A stretch of 64,000 bases of DNA. Source: an uncultured Lachnospiraceae bacterium. GTDB taxonomy: Bacteria; Bacillota; Clostridia; Lachnospirales; Lachnospiraceae. Below the pieces are notes generated by a model, which made no database searches, was not told the DNA's origin, and saw nothing but the letters and a program-made list of their open reading frames with translations. The DNA lies in assembly GCA_947177165.1 (NCBI GenBank), contig CAMWTP010000010.1, positions 1-64,000 on the forward strand, given 5' to 3'. The translations under genes were made by a program, and so were the position numbers. Below are positions 1 to 8,330 of the stretch, piece after piece; within the stretch, counting starts at the first letter, position 1; the number at the start of each line of letters is the position of its first letter.

Positions 1-26
1 TAATATGAAGAAGAAGTTCTATTTTT

Positions 27-473
27 ATGGAAGATAATCTAACGAATAATAATAAAAGCTATTATTACAAGCATGTATCGCCCAAAATCGGCAGCAGGAA
101 AGTGCAGCAGATTGAACGCAGGGAAATATTGGCACTCCAAAAAGAAATTGCAGAGGACTTATCAGTATCAACCTGCAATACTGTTTTAAAGATGCTAAAG
201 GTAGTATTAAATGATGCGATACAAGATGCGGTTATAAGCAAGAGTCCTGCAGATGGTATAAAATCGCTGAAAGACACTGACACAAAAGCATCAGAGACAT
301 ATCACAGGGCATTAACGGAACAGGAGCAAAAGGACTTTATGCAGGAGATGGCGCAAGACTATTACTATGAGTTTGTTGCACTGCTTTTGTGTACAGGTAT
401 GAGGTCGGGCGATGCTTACGGTAAAATAAGACTAAAGTTAGACAAACCCAGTAAATACAAGGGTTTGAGCTGA
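27..473 (+). pseudogene. Tyrosine recombinase (integrase) fragment
   Basis: This is a remnant of a phage/ICE-type tyrosine integrase. The 148 residues cover the end of the SAM-like core-binding domain (about residues 15-75) and the start of the catalytic domain. The motif LLLCTGMRSGDA (about 120-131) matches the box around the first catalytic Arg. Homology then stops abruptly at GDAYG, and the rest (KIRLKLDKPSKYKGLS) is unrelated. The frame has a stop at 6-8 just upstream, so the N-terminal part is also missing or frameshifted. The HxxR and Tyr boxes are absent, so it cannot be active. It probably marks an old element border or a recombination junction. Confidence in the family is good; the history is inferred. 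Confidence 0.75.
443..467. repeat. Inverted repeat just after the integrase homology ends
   Basis: CAAACCC (443-449) and GGGTTTG (461-467) form a perfect 7-bp inverted repeat with an 11-nt centre. It lies about 25 bp past the point where integrase homology stops. Such a position would suit a recombination core or arm site, but no second copy was found by eye at the right end of the element. Confidence 0.3.
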
Positions 474-650
474 TTTAGTCCTTTCTCAAAATTGCAACGA
501 AGCAAGGTATTGACGGAGGCAGCGCTGTTTTTAATCAAATATCTCACAAATGTCCATGGCGCATCGGGGTTCCGGCGGGAATATATGTCATTGGGTAAAA
601 AAGGAGTGAAGATTGTTTTTCTGATGCAAAAATATATGGAAATTATTTAG

Positions 651-717
651 GCAGGACTAAATTGGCTCTCAAAACGGATATTCCGTTTGTACATTGCTGA
701 TCTGGTCCTGCTTTTTT
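651..717 (+). terminator. Terminator with a hairpin nested in its loop
   Basis: Arms 651-659 and 703-711 pair over 9 bp with one G-U pair and are followed by six T (712-717). The loop holds its own perfect 7-bp hairpin (672-678 with 682-688, three-base loop). It insulates the element genes starting at 742 from upstream transcription or acts as a leader attenuator. The 474-650 stretch before it holds no recognisable gene: one open frame continues after the integrase stop to 650 but matches nothing I know. Confidence 0.65.
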
Positions 718-741
718 GTTTGAAAGAAGGAGGATTCATAG

Positions 742-1137
742 ATGGGAATTACAAAGAGAGAGCTGATTGGGTTCTTTGACAGTCTGACAGAGTTAGTCAG
801 TGAAGAAAACCGAAAGGAGGCTGAGTTTTTAATACAGACATTTATGGATGGTTTTGAAAAAAGCTATCAGTATGAAACAACAAATTATACGGAAAAGGAA
901 ACAGTATTTTTTCCAGCCTGTTATGTGGCAGTATTGCCGGAGCCCATACAGCAGGAGATCAGGGAGGAAGTCAGCGCACGTCTGAAGGAGACCGGAAATT
1001 ACAGTCCTGAAAATGTGGAGCGTGCAATGGACTCGAAACTCTGTGACCTGGAGGAACTTCTGGATATTGAAAAGTATGCCGGAAAACTGGAAACACAGCA
1101 TACAAAAATGCAGGAAAGGAGCAGGGGAGGAAGATGA
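742..1137 (+). CDS. Hypothetical ICE protein (131 aa)
   Basis: I do not recognise this family. The start has a strong Shine-Dalgarno site (aaggagg) about 8 bases ahead. The protein is acidic, with no signal peptide or membrane segment, and looks mainly helical. It is the first gene of a tightly packed run: its TGA overlaps the ATG of the next gene (ATGA at 1134-1137), and that run leads into parM-like and parR-like genes. A role in element maintenance or its control is possible from position only. Confidence 0.7.
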   Translation: MGITKRELIGFFDSLTELVSEENRKEAEFLIQTFMDGFEKSYQYETTNYTEKETVFFPACYVAVLPEPIQQEIREEVSARLKETGNYSPENVERAMDSKLCDLEELLDIEKYAGKLETQHTKMQERSRGGR

Positions 1138-1454
1138 CAGCAGCAGATGGTCAGAATGCAGCGGCAGGGATCGGTGTCAGAATACAGAAACCTGGAAAGC
1201 GCAGGGAACTGACCGCCTTTGAAGTAAAGGTGGAAAAGGATATAAAGCAGTGTATGCAGTGCAGTTTTTTTTACGGCAGTAGCAGACAATGCATTGCGAA
1301 GGAGTGTGTAAAGAAGCTCCGACAGAAGGAGACCGTTAGAAACAGCCAGTGTGCGGGCTGTCCGTACAGGCAGTCTGAAAACTACTGCTTCCCCTGCATG
1401 AAGAAGATACTTGGAGGAAAGAAAGAGGAGGAAAAGAAAGACAATGATGGATAA
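1134..1454 (+). CDS. Small Cys-rich protein, possible zinc-ribbon
   Basis: This 106-residue protein is translationally coupled to the gene before it (ATGA) and overlaps the ParM-like gene after it. It has two CxxC pairs and further single Cys: CMQC near 39-42, two more Cys between 50 and 60, CAGC near 76-79, and CFPC near 88-91. This pattern suggests one or two zinc-binding ribbons. The C-terminus is a run of Lys and Glu. No catalytic motif was seen. Its place directly before a parMR-like pair suggests a DNA-binding or regulatory helper, but that is inference. Confidence 0.65.
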   Translation: MTAADGQNAAAGIGVRIQKPGKRRELTAFEVKVEKDIKQCMQCSFFYGSSRQCIAKECVKKLRQKETVRNSQCAGCPYRQSENYCFPCMKKILGGKKEEEKKDNDG

Positions 1455-2382
1455 GCATATTGAAGTGATCGGCATTGACCACGGCTGGTCAAACATGAAA
1501 ACAGTAAGCAGCATATTCACGACCGGGGTTAAGGAGATCACAACGGAACCGGCATTTTATGACAACGTTGTGGAATCCGGCGGTGTTTTTTACAAGGTTG
1601 GCGGAAAACGGCTTGAAGTACGGGATACAAAGGTGGAAAACGACAACTTTTACATTCTTACGCTGGCATCGGTGGCAAAGGAGCTGAACAGGCGCGGAAT
1701 GAGGGATGGAAACGTGCTCTTATCGGTCGGGCTCCCGCTCACCAGGTTTGGTGCGGAAAAGCAGGATTTCATAAGATACCTTTTAAGGGACAAAGAGGCA
1801 TGTTTCCGCTTTGAGAAAGTAAAATACCGTATCAGGATAGCAAGGGTGTCCGTATTCCCGCAGTGTTATGCGGCAGTGGCAGACCGCATCAGGACACTGC
1901 CGGAGCGTGCAGTGATCGTTGATATCGGGAGCTGGACGATAGACATCATGCCCATTTACCAGTATTATCCCAATGAACCGGAGTGTACCACAATTCCGCA
2001 GGGGCTGATCCGCTGCATGAGGGAGATTAATGAGGAGTGCGTGAGGCAGATCGGGCAGGAGCTTGACGAAAACATCATACAGGAGGTCATGGCTGGAGGA
2101 AAGGGCGTCCTGCCGCAGCAGTACATGGAAATCATAGAAGGATGCCTTGAAAAGTTTGCGGAGAAAGTCCTTAACATGCTGAAAGAGCACGGATATAACC
2201 TTGATGTGACACCGATTATCTTTGTAGGCGGGGGCGCGACGGTGATGAAGCTTTTCGGGCATACCGGCAGTGGGAATATACAGTACATTGAGGATATCAG
2301 GGCGAATGCAAAGGGGTACGAATATCTCGGCAGGGCATACCTTTTGTCGAACCGGAAAACAGTGGAGGCGGGGATCGGATGA
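1444..2382 (+). CDS. ParM/StbA-like actin-family segregation ATPase
   Basis: This 312-residue protein belongs to the actin-like ParM/StbA group, whose members polymerise to push DNA copies apart. Visible motifs are the first phosphate loop (VIGIDHGWSNMK, about residues 8-19), the second phosphate box DIGSWTID (about 160-167) and the adenosine box FVGGGA (about 260-265). I chose ATG 1444 because gaggagg at 1425-1431 sits at a workable distance; ATG 1447 or TTG 1411 are alternatives. The stop overlaps the next gene (ATGA at 2379-2382), which encodes a small ParR-like partner. The pair probably stabilises the excised circular form of the ICE. A centromere may be the repeat array at 8331-8510 or lie elsewhere. 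Confidence 0.85.
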   Translation: MMDKHIEVIGIDHGWSNMKTVSSIFTTGVKEITTEPAFYDNVVESGGVFYKVGGKRLEVRDTKVENDNFYILTLASVAKELNRRGMRDGNVLLSVGLPLTRFGAEKQDFIRYLLRDKEACFRFEKVKYRIRIARVSVFPQCYAAVADRIRTLPERAVIVDIGSWTIDIMPIYQYYPNEPECTTIPQGLIRCMREINEECVRQIGQELDENIIQEVMAGGKGVLPQQYMEIIEGCLEKFAEKVLNMLKEHGYNLDVTPIIFVGGGATVMKLFGHTGSGNIQYIEDIRANAKGYEYLGRAYLLSNRKTVEAGIG

Positions 2383-2792
2383 TGGCGAAACAGAGCATTA
2401 TCAAACATTGCCTGCGACTGAACATGCAGAATGAGCAGCACCAGAGGATACAGAAAGTGCTCGAGGGGCTGAATAAGGATATCCATAAATCTGAAAACCA
2501 GTTCATCATAAAGGCGGTAGATTTTTATATCCGGAGCTTTGAAGATGACGATATCATGGAAAAGCTGCACCGGAAGAAAAAGCCGGAATATGTCACAGTG
2601 GAAGCCCTTGAGGATATCCGGAGGGAGCTGGAAAGCAGCATGAAAGACGAGATGATACGCCTGCTTGGTACGGCCATTACGGGAGGCATCACGGTCAGGA
2701 CGGCTGGGGGCACCGGTCAGGACAGCCGCCGGGCGGAGGATCCGGAAGCGGACAATCCGTATATGACAGAAGCGGCAAACAGATGGGGATAG
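2379..2792 (+). CDS. ParR/StbB-like partner of the ParM protein
   Basis: This 137-residue protein is coupled to parM by an ATGA overlap. The N-terminal 50 residues (Arg/Lys-rich, with a short strand followed by two helices, and NQFIIKAVDFYI near 41-52) fit a ribbon-helix-helix DNA-binding fold, as in ParR and StbB. The C-terminal part is polar and low in complexity. In ParMRC systems the second protein binds iterated DNA sites and links them to the ParM filament. Family assignment rests on size, fold pattern and gene order rather than on a clear motif. Confidence 0.6.
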   Translation: MMAKQSIIKHCLRLNMQNEQHQRIQKVLEGLNKDIHKSENQFIIKAVDFYIRSFEDDDIMEKLHRKKKPEYVTVEALEDIRRELESSMKDEMIRLLGTAITGGITVRTAGGTGQDSRRAEDPEADNPYMTEAANRWG

Positions 2793-2807
2793 GGAGAAGG
2801 AGCGGCA

Positions 2808-2987
2808 ATGGCAGGGACTATTATAAGGAAAATCGGTATCGTGCTGGTTACGGTATTAAAGGTATTGCTGCAGATCATACTGTTTTTGTTCAAATTTAGC
2901 ATGACAGTAATGAAAGTGATACTGATACTGTTTACACTTGTGCTGAGGATATTTCTGGTCATGATGGGAGTATCCATAAGGGATTAG
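2808..2987 (+). CDS. Small hydrophobic membrane protein (59 aa)
   Basis: This short gene has an ATG with gagaaggag ahead (about 2793-2801). The product is almost wholly hydrophobic (Leu, Ile, Val, Phe), with Lys/Arg at intervals, giving one long or two short membrane helices. No known motif was seen. It is the last gene of the parMR-like run, followed by a hairpin at 3012-3037. Confidence 0.55.
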   Translation: MAGTIIRKIGIVLVTVLKVLLQIILFLFKFSMTVMKVILILFTLVLRIFLVMMGVSIRD

Positions 2988-3011
2988 GAAGGCATTAAGG
3001 CACCAACGGAG

Positions 3012-3041
3012 ATAACAGGCTGTTACAGGTCTGTTATTTTT
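3012..3041 (+). terminator. Short hairpin with T-rich tail
   Basis: ATAACAG (3012-3018) and CTGTTAT (3031-3037) form a perfect 7-bp stem followed by a T-rich run. It lies after the parMR-like run and probably ends it. The stem is weak, so partial read-through is possible. Confidence 0.45.
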
Positions 3042-3101
3042 GTGTATTATTGACTGTGTGCAGAATACGTTTGTCCGTCAGAGCCGGGGAGGAGAAAATA
3101 G

Positions 3102-3293
3102 TTGAAATATCATAAGAAATTTATTGCAGGGGACAGCCGTACAAAAGGCAGCCTCTTTTTTTACGCCCGTCCGCCACCGGATACGGGCTGTGGAAACTGT
3201 ATGAAACAGGACACATACAGTGATAGGTTTACACAGTTTCCTAAAGCAGACACATTCAAGGCAACAGTCCCAACATGGGACGTAAAAAATTAA
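3102..3293 (+). CDS. Doubtful small ORF (63 aa)
   Basis: A TTG start with ggggaggag about 8 bases upstream opens a 63-codon frame. The product has no recognised motif beyond a single CGNC. It may be a real small gene or just leader sequence of the next gene; the 2988-3315 gap contains nothing else I can name apart from the hairpin at 3012-3037. Confidence 0.25.
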   Translation: MKYHKKFIAGDSRTKGSLFFYARPPPDTGCGNCMKQDTYSDRFTQFPKADTFKATVPTWDVKN

Positions 3294-3315
3294 TGAAAAT
3301 AAAAAGGAGACGGAT

Positions 3316-5265
3316 ATGGGAAATCAGTTTAATTCAGGATACCTGAAAAAGCATAAGATCGCGTTTATTGCTGCCGCTGTCTTAATCGTTGTGCTGTTTA
3401 CAGTACTGATTGTGGCACGCTCTAATAAAGTGAAGCAGAACGGGCAGGAGGCAGCCATCGCCGAACAGGATACAGCAGCGGCGGGGCAGAATCATACGGA
3501 ACAGGAGGCCGCGGAAATGCAGGAGACCGCGACGGAACAGGAGACTGTGGCGCAGGATCATACGGAACAGGACATGCAAAAAAAGCAGTCCGGAGCAGAC
3601 AGGGAACAGCTTGCAGCCATGGATGCCTATCTTGGTGAGGCAGACCGGACGGTCATGGAAAACCAGGAAAGCCTTGCCAGGGCAGGCCTCATGCAGGCAG
3701 AAACACAGCAGATGCTCTCTGATTTTTCAGAGAGGATATCAGGAATGGAGGACAGCCTGTTATGCGTGGAGAACCTGATTGACAGGCATGCTGAAGGCCT
3801 TGCAGGCCAGAACGGGGAGATGGCAGCGTCCATTTCGGAGCTCGCCGCAGACGGGCAGGATACCATTTCACAGGTCAGGTCGCTTGGCTCATCAGTCTCA
3901 TCATTACTGTCTGACATTAAAACATCAGGCGCAGAGAATTTTGCATCGGCGTCAGGGAAACTGTCAGCCCTGCAGCAGTCGCTGTCAGAAGCGGAGAAAA
4001 GCACAAAGGAGTACCATGACAGCCTCACGAAAACAATCAGCCTCTTACAGAAAGAAAGCGGCGGGGAGCATAAGGAGATCGTGCTGGCCCTTGATGATGC
4101 ACGGAAGGAAACTGCCAGTGTGCTGGAAAAGGGATTTTCAGGGCTGGAATCACAGCTGGATCAGGAATACGGCGGACTGATGGAAAAAATGGGAACCCTC
4201 CATGACCAGATTACCAGCACGAGAAAGGACATTTCCGGACTTGTGGAAATGATTGAAGAGTCCGGCGAAGAGAGGCAGGAGGAGATCCGGAAGGCTTTTG
4301 CAGCAGTTACCGCATCGCTTGCGCAGATCAGGGCGGATTACGCTGATGCACGCCAGGAAATCAGTATCCTCATCAGGACGCTGGAGGAGACGGAGAACGC
4401 AAACCACGCAGAGACGCTTGCAGTGCTTTCCGCAATGGAAAGCAGCATGGCGGAAAGTTCCCTGAAAAATCTGGAAAATATCACGGCGTCGGTGCAGGGT
4501 ATGGAGCAGAATTTCTCTGCCACCATCAGCAGCATGCAGGGTGAGATGGAACAGGGATTTTCCGGCATGGGCAGTGAGCTGTCGCAGCTTTTGTCAGAAT
4601 ACAATGCTGCCATGATGGAACAGTTTGACCGTCTTGACAGGAGGATTGCAGACAGCGGGCAGGACAGCTTTGCACTGACAGCCGGCATGCGGGAAGAGAC
4701 GGCGCGGTATTTTTCGGAACTGGAAAGCAGGCTGGCGGAGCAGTCTGATCGTCTTGACCAGGGGATTGCCGAATGTAATAAGCTTCTTAATGAGATGGCG
4801 GACAGACATGACGTGGAGGACAGGCTGGACCAGCTGTATGAGGAGCTGCAGCAGGTTTTTCAGTATGTGAGTGATGGCAAAAGCAGACTGGCATCCGCAT
4901 TGCTCACAAAAGGAATTTCCATCAGGGAGGATGCCTCATTTGACGAGATTTACAGGGCGGTACTGGATATCCGGCAGGAAAACAGCACTGGTGACGGCAC
5001 TGGAACGGGAAACTTGGAAAATGGACAGAAGGAATCCGGGGAGTCCGCAGGGACGGCTCCGGAATCTGAACCAGCGGAGAGCGGAGAAAATACGGAAAAA
5101 TCTGAACCGGAGGAGACCGGGGAAAGCACGGAAAAATCTGAACCGGAGGAAGGAACCGAAGAATACACAGAAACTGACGAATCAAAGGAGGAGACCGAAG
5201 AAGAAACTTATGAATCAGGGGAGGAGAGCGAAACAGAAACACATCTGGAGGGCGTGCAGGAATAA
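3316..5265 (+). CDS. Membrane-anchored coiled-coil protein with Glu-rich tail
   Basis: This 649-residue protein has a short basic cytoplasmic start and one membrane helix (about 15-33). A very long Gln/Glu/Ser-rich helical region with heptad-like spacing follows (about 60-540). Near 520-550 is a motif of the form LLTKGISIREDASFDEI, like the 'AITAKGV..DATF' element often found near the ends of phage and ICE coiled-coil fibre proteins. The last 90 residues repeat Glu/Pro/Ser/Thr units (EKSEPEE occurs twice). I infer an extracellular or wall-spanning fibre, perhaps a mating-contact protein. No LPxTG anchor is present. The start has aaaaaggag about 7 bases ahead. Confidence 0.7.
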   Translation: MGNQFNSGYLKKHKIAFIAAAVLIVVLFTVLIVARSNKVKQNGQEAAIAEQDTAAAGQNHTEQEAAEMQETATEQETVAQDHTEQDMQKKQSGADREQLAAMDAYLGEADRTVMENQESLARAGLMQAETQQMLSDFSERISGMEDSLLCVENLIDRHAEGLAGQNGEMAASISELAADGQDTISQVRSLGSSVSSLLSDIKTSGAENFASASGKLSALQQSLSEAEKSTKEYHDSLTKTISLLQKESGGEHKEIVLALDDARKETASVLEKGFSGLESQLDQEYGGLMEKMGTLHDQITSTRKDISGLVEMIEESGEERQEEIRKAFAAVTASLAQIRADYADARQEISILIRTLEETENANHAETLAVLSAMESSMAESSLKNLENITASVQGMEQNFSATISSMQGEMEQGFSGMGSELSQLLSEYNAAMMEQFDRLDRRIADSGQDSFALTAGMREETARYFSELESRLAEQSDRLDQGIAECNKLLNEMADRHDVEDRLDQLYEELQQVFQYVSDGKSRLASALLTKGISIREDASFDEIYRAVLDIRQENSTGDGTGTGNLENGQKESGESAGTAPESEPAESGENTEKSEPEETGESTEKSEPEEGTEEYTETDESKEETEEETYESGEESETETHLEGVQE

Positions 5266-5459
5266 TGCCCCTCTTTAAGAATCCCGGAAACGCAGCAGCC
5301 AGGATCAGGTATTCTGTTGCTGTGTTCCGTATATATCAGCTGCAGTGTAAATTTACATTTTTATGGCGGAGCTGGAAAATCACCACGGCGGTTTACCGTG
5401 CAGAATGTCGCTGGTGCAGCAGGAATATTAACTGCTGTGCCAGTGGTGGAAAGGAATGA
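5265..5459 (+). CDS. Small Cys/Arg-rich ORF coupled on both sides (64 aa)
   Basis: The ATG overlaps the stop of the coiled-coil gene (taATG) and the TGA overlaps the ATG of the DUF5688 gene (ATGA at 5456-5459). This double overlap is the main support for translation. The product is basic and aromatic, with several Cys in the last third (RAECRWCSRNINCC). No family is recognised. It may serve mainly to carry ribosomes to the next gene. Confidence 0.4.
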   Translation: MPLFKNPGNAAARIRYSVAVFRIYQLQCKFTFLWRSWKITTAVYRAECRWCSRNINCCASGGKE

Positions 5460-6469
5460 AATTAAAAATGATGGATTATGAGATATTTAAAGAGCTTGTG
5501 AAAGAACAGTTTTTAAACTACCTGCCCGCAGAATTTAGGGATTTCGGGATAAGGCTGGAGACTGTCCACAAGACAAACGGGACGCTTGACGGGCTGGCTG
5601 TGGTTCCGCCGGCAGACAGGGCAGGGGAGGTATTGCCGACAGTTTATTTGGACCATATGTATGATGACTACGTGCTGGGTGAGGATTTCCGGCAGGCGCT
5701 GCAGAATGCGGCGGAGAAATGGGTTGAGGCCTATGAGAACGTCCCGGAAGCGTGCAGGGATTTCAGTCTTTCCGGCGCTGAAAAAAGGCTCATGATGGAG
5801 CTTGTCAATACGGAGAAGAACAGGGAGATGCTCGCAGGGATGCCGCACAGGGAATTCCATGATCTTTCCGTTATATACAGGCTTGTAACAGGCAGTGACA
5901 GCACGGCGGTGTATTCCTCAATGGTCAGCAGCAGCATGGCGGACCTGATGGGGATGGACGAACAGCAGCTGTATGAGGCGGCGTTTGCAAACACAAGGGA
6001 AATGTTCCCGACGGAAATAAAGACCATGACGGAGATCATGCGGGAGATCTTTATCTCGGAAGGAAATCCGGGGGAGCTTGCAGACCTGATGATCGGAGAG
6101 CCGGAACCCGTGGAGACACTGTATGTCATCACAAATGAGAAAAGGACATTCGGTGCGGCGGCCATGCTGTATGAGGACGGGATTCATGAGCTTGCAGAAA
6201 ATATTGGTACAGACCTGTATGTCCTTCCCTCGTCAATCCATGAAGTGATTGCAGTTTCCACCTCAATGGGCAGCGCGGAGGAGATGGCGCGCATGGTCCG
6301 TGAAGTCAATGCGGAGCAGGTCGGCCCCGAAGAACGTCTGTCCGACCAGGTTTATTTTTATGACAAAAACTTAAGACAGCTGGTTCCCGCGCTGGCAGCA
6401 CCGGACAGGCAGCTTAACGGGACTGCCGCACGAACGCAGCCAAAATGTGAAGCAGGCCGTTCAAGATAG
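5456..6469 (+). CDS. DUF5688 family protein
   Basis: This 337-residue protein matches DUF5688, a family common on mobile elements of Clostridia. Recognisable features are the N-terminal stretch with EQFLNYLPAEF, the VYLDHMYDDYVLGEDF segment near 65-80, and the central NEKRTFGAAAMLYEDGI near 225-241. The last includes the usual 'N..k..GA...y' block followed by a conserved region ending in DQVYFYDKN. No membrane segments are present. Function is unknown; it is part of a packed cluster with RadC and TOPRIM proteins. Confidence 0.8.
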   Translation: MKLKMMDYEIFKELVKEQFLNYLPAEFRDFGIRLETVHKTNGTLDGLAVVPPADRAGEVLPTVYLDHMYDDYVLGEDFRQALQNAAEKWVEAYENVPEACRDFSLSGAEKRLMMELVNTEKNREMLAGMPHREFHDLSVIYRLVTGSDSTAVYSSMVSSSMADLMGMDEQQLYEAAFANTREMFPTEIKTMTEIMREIFISEGNPGELADLMIGEPEPVETLYVITNEKRTFGAAAMLYEDGIHELAENIGTDLYVLPSSIHEVIAVSTSMGSAEEMARMVREVNAEQVGPEERLSDQVYFYDKNLRQLVPALAAPDRQLNGTAARTQPKCEAGRSR

Positions 6470-6477
6470 GAGTGCAG

Positions 6478-6618
6478 ATGGAAGGGGAAACAGGGACAGA
6501 AATAATGGTGAAAACACTGGAGGAGATTAAGGAAGTGATCCGGTCGTGTGATGGTGAGTTTATCATCCATGTGGAATTTGGAAAGGAGGACGGCGATGGG
6601 GGAAGGGTACAGCCTTGA
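6478..6618 (+). CDS. Small conserved-looking ICE protein (46 aa)
   Basis: The ATG follows gatagga, giving a usable Shine-Dalgarno. The 46-residue product contains EEIKEVIRSCDGEFIIHVEFG, written here only as the pattern 'EEIK.VI...DGEFIIHV', which I have seen in small proteins next to RadC in Clostridial elements. It overlaps the radC-like start by 23 bases. Function unknown. Confidence 0.55.
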   Translation: MEGETGTEIMVKTLEEIKEVIRSCDGEFIIHVEFGKEDGDGGRVQP

Positions 6619-7282
6619 CGTGGTATCAATCCGCCTGGTAAAGGATGCGCCCATCATGTCGGACTACAGGCTGGCCGGAGCGGAGGATGTTGCCACGCTG
6701 ATGGGAGACGTGTTAAGGGATCTTGACAGGGAGGTTGTCTGCGTCATCAACATGAAGGCGGACGGGACACCCATAAACTGTAATTTTGCAGGCATGGGAA
6801 CCGTAAACCGGAGTCTTGCATGCCCAAGGGAGCTATTCAAGAGCAGCATCCTGTCAAACGCAGCGATGATGATGCTGGTCCACAACCACCCATCGGGGAA
6901 CCTCAGCCCCTCGAAAGAGGACATTAACCTGACAGGTCAGCTGATCGTCCTCTGCGACATGATGGAGATACCCCTGGCAGACCATGTGATTGTCGGAGGG
7001 GACAGCGGCCAGTATTTCAGTTTCCTGAACAACGGGCTGATGCCGGACGTCCATAAAAAGGTTTACACGGACTGCAAAAGCCTGCAGTTTACGCCTGTGG
7101 GCAGTGGGCAGGGCAGTGAAAAAAACGGGCAGGAGGAAGCCTGCTGGAGCAGTAAGGTTCCCGCCCCGTCAACAAAGAAGAAAAGAACCGGCGTACCGGT
7201 TTCTCCGGACGTGGATGATAACGGGAAAAAAGCACAGTCTACGGCAGTTGCGGAAAGGAGCAGGAAGCATGGAACAAGGTAG
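6596..7282 (+). CDS. RadC-like JAB/MPN domain protein
   Basis: This 228-residue protein has the RadC/JAB metalloprotease-like fold: HNHPSG at residues 96-101 and a downstream Asp (ADHVIVGG, about 128-135) form the zinc site pattern H-x-H...D. It lacks the N-terminal helix-hairpin-helix of chromosomal RadC. I chose ATG 6596 because gaaaggagg lies about 6 bases ahead. The last 70 residues are Lys/Ser-rich and not conserved in the family. The stop overlaps the next gene by 14 bases. RadC-like proteins are frequent on ICEs and prophages; their exact job is unsettled. Confidence 0.85.
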   Translation: MGEGYSLDVVSIRLVKDAPIMSDYRLAGAEDVATLMGDVLRDLDREVVCVINMKADGTPINCNFAGMGTVNRSLACPRELFKSSILSNAAMMMLVHNHPSGNLSPSKEDINLTGQLIVLCDMMEIPLADHVIVGGDSGQYFSFLNNGLMPDVHKKVYTDCKSLQFTPVGSGQGSEKNGQEEACWSSKVPAPSTKKKRTGVPVSPDVDDNGKKAQSTAVAERSRKHGTR

Positions 7283-8306
7283 GTTCAGCAGCGAGGAGCT
7301 GCGTGCAGCAAAGGAGACAGACCTGTGTGATGTGGCAGGAAGGCTCGGCTACACCGTAAAGCGGATCGGACATTACCATACCCTGGAAGAGATGGATTCG
7401 ATGCGCATTTATAACCGGAGGAGCTGGTTTAGGTGGTCAAGGGAGCATGACAGCAGCGGGCGCGGCGGCTCGCAGATTGATTTTTTAAAAGAGTTTGCAG
7501 GCATGGGGACAAGGGAGGCGGTATTCTGGCTGCTTGATTTTGCAGGGTATGGCAGGGATGTACCGGGGACAGGCAGTTTGGGATTAAGGCACCAGGCGCA
7601 GACGGTATCCGGGGAAGGGAAAAAAGAATTTGTCCTCCCGGCGCCGTCAGGCGGTAGCAGTTATCTGTACCACTATCTGAATAATGAACGGGCGCTCGGC
7701 AGGGAAGTTGTTGACCGCTTTGTAAATGCAGGACTGGTTTATGAATCTGCAGGATTCCACAACGTTGTCTTTAAGGGAAACGACAAAGACGGGATTACCA
7801 GGTCTGCATATATGAGGGGCGTGCATGACAGGAACGGAAAATCTTTTAAATGTGACGTGGCAGGCAGCGACAAGAATTATGGCTTTAATATATTTCACGA
7901 AAAGAGCAGTGAGGTGATGGTATTTGAGGCTGCCATTGATGCAATGAGCTACGCGGATATGTTTCCCGGTCATGAAAAAAGCCTTGTTGCGCTGGGAATG
8001 CTGTGGGACGCGCCGCTTGCGACGTTCCTGTCGGAGCACCCGCAGGTGCAGTGCATTACATTCTGTCTTGACAATGACGCTCCCGGGCGGAAAGCATCGG
8101 AGTCACTCATGGAGAAATATTACGGAATGGGATTTGACGTAGGCGAAAAGCGCCCACCGGAACAGTACAAAGACTATAACGAATGGCTGAAGGCAGTCAG
8201 AAAACCAGTGTCCATGATCTGCAGGACAGAAAAGGCAGGAAATACTGTGGGCGCATCCAGTGGAACAAAAGCGGGAAAAACACAGTCTGCCGGGAGATGC
8301 CGTTAA
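7269..8306 (+). CDS. DUF3991/TOPRIM domain protein (primase-like)
   Basis: This 345-residue protein matches the DUF3991-TOPRIM family of mobile elements. The N-terminus (EELRAAKETDLCDVAGRLGY) and the segment around WFRWSREHDSSGRGGSQIDF are typical of the zinc-less primase-like front domain. The TOPRIM part has the Glu motif VFEAAIDAMSYA (about 218-229) and the acidic motif CLDNDAPGRKA (about 265-275). The last 50 residues are basic and variable. I chose ATG 7269, in frame with the domain; it overlaps the radC-like gene by 14 bases. It probably binds or primes transferred single-stranded DNA, by analogy with TOPRIM primases. Confidence 0.8.
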   Translation: MEQGRFSSEELRAAKETDLCDVAGRLGYTVKRIGHYHTLEEMDSMRIYNRRSWFRWSREHDSSGRGGSQIDFLKEFAGMGTREAVFWLLDFAGYGRDVPGTGSLGLRHQAQTVSGEGKKEFVLPAPSGGSSYLYHYLNNERALGREVVDRFVNAGLVYESAGFHNVVFKGNDKDGITRSAYMRGVHDRNGKSFKCDVAGSDKNYGFNIFHEKSSEVMVFEAAIDAMSYADMFPGHEKSLVALGMLWDAPLATFLSEHPQVQCITFCLDNDAPGRKASESLMEKYYGMGFDVGEKRPPEQYKDYNEWLKAVRKPVSMICRTEKAGNTVGASSGTKAGKTQSAGRCR

Positions 8307-8330
8307 AAAGTGCGGGCATTTATGAAAAGC

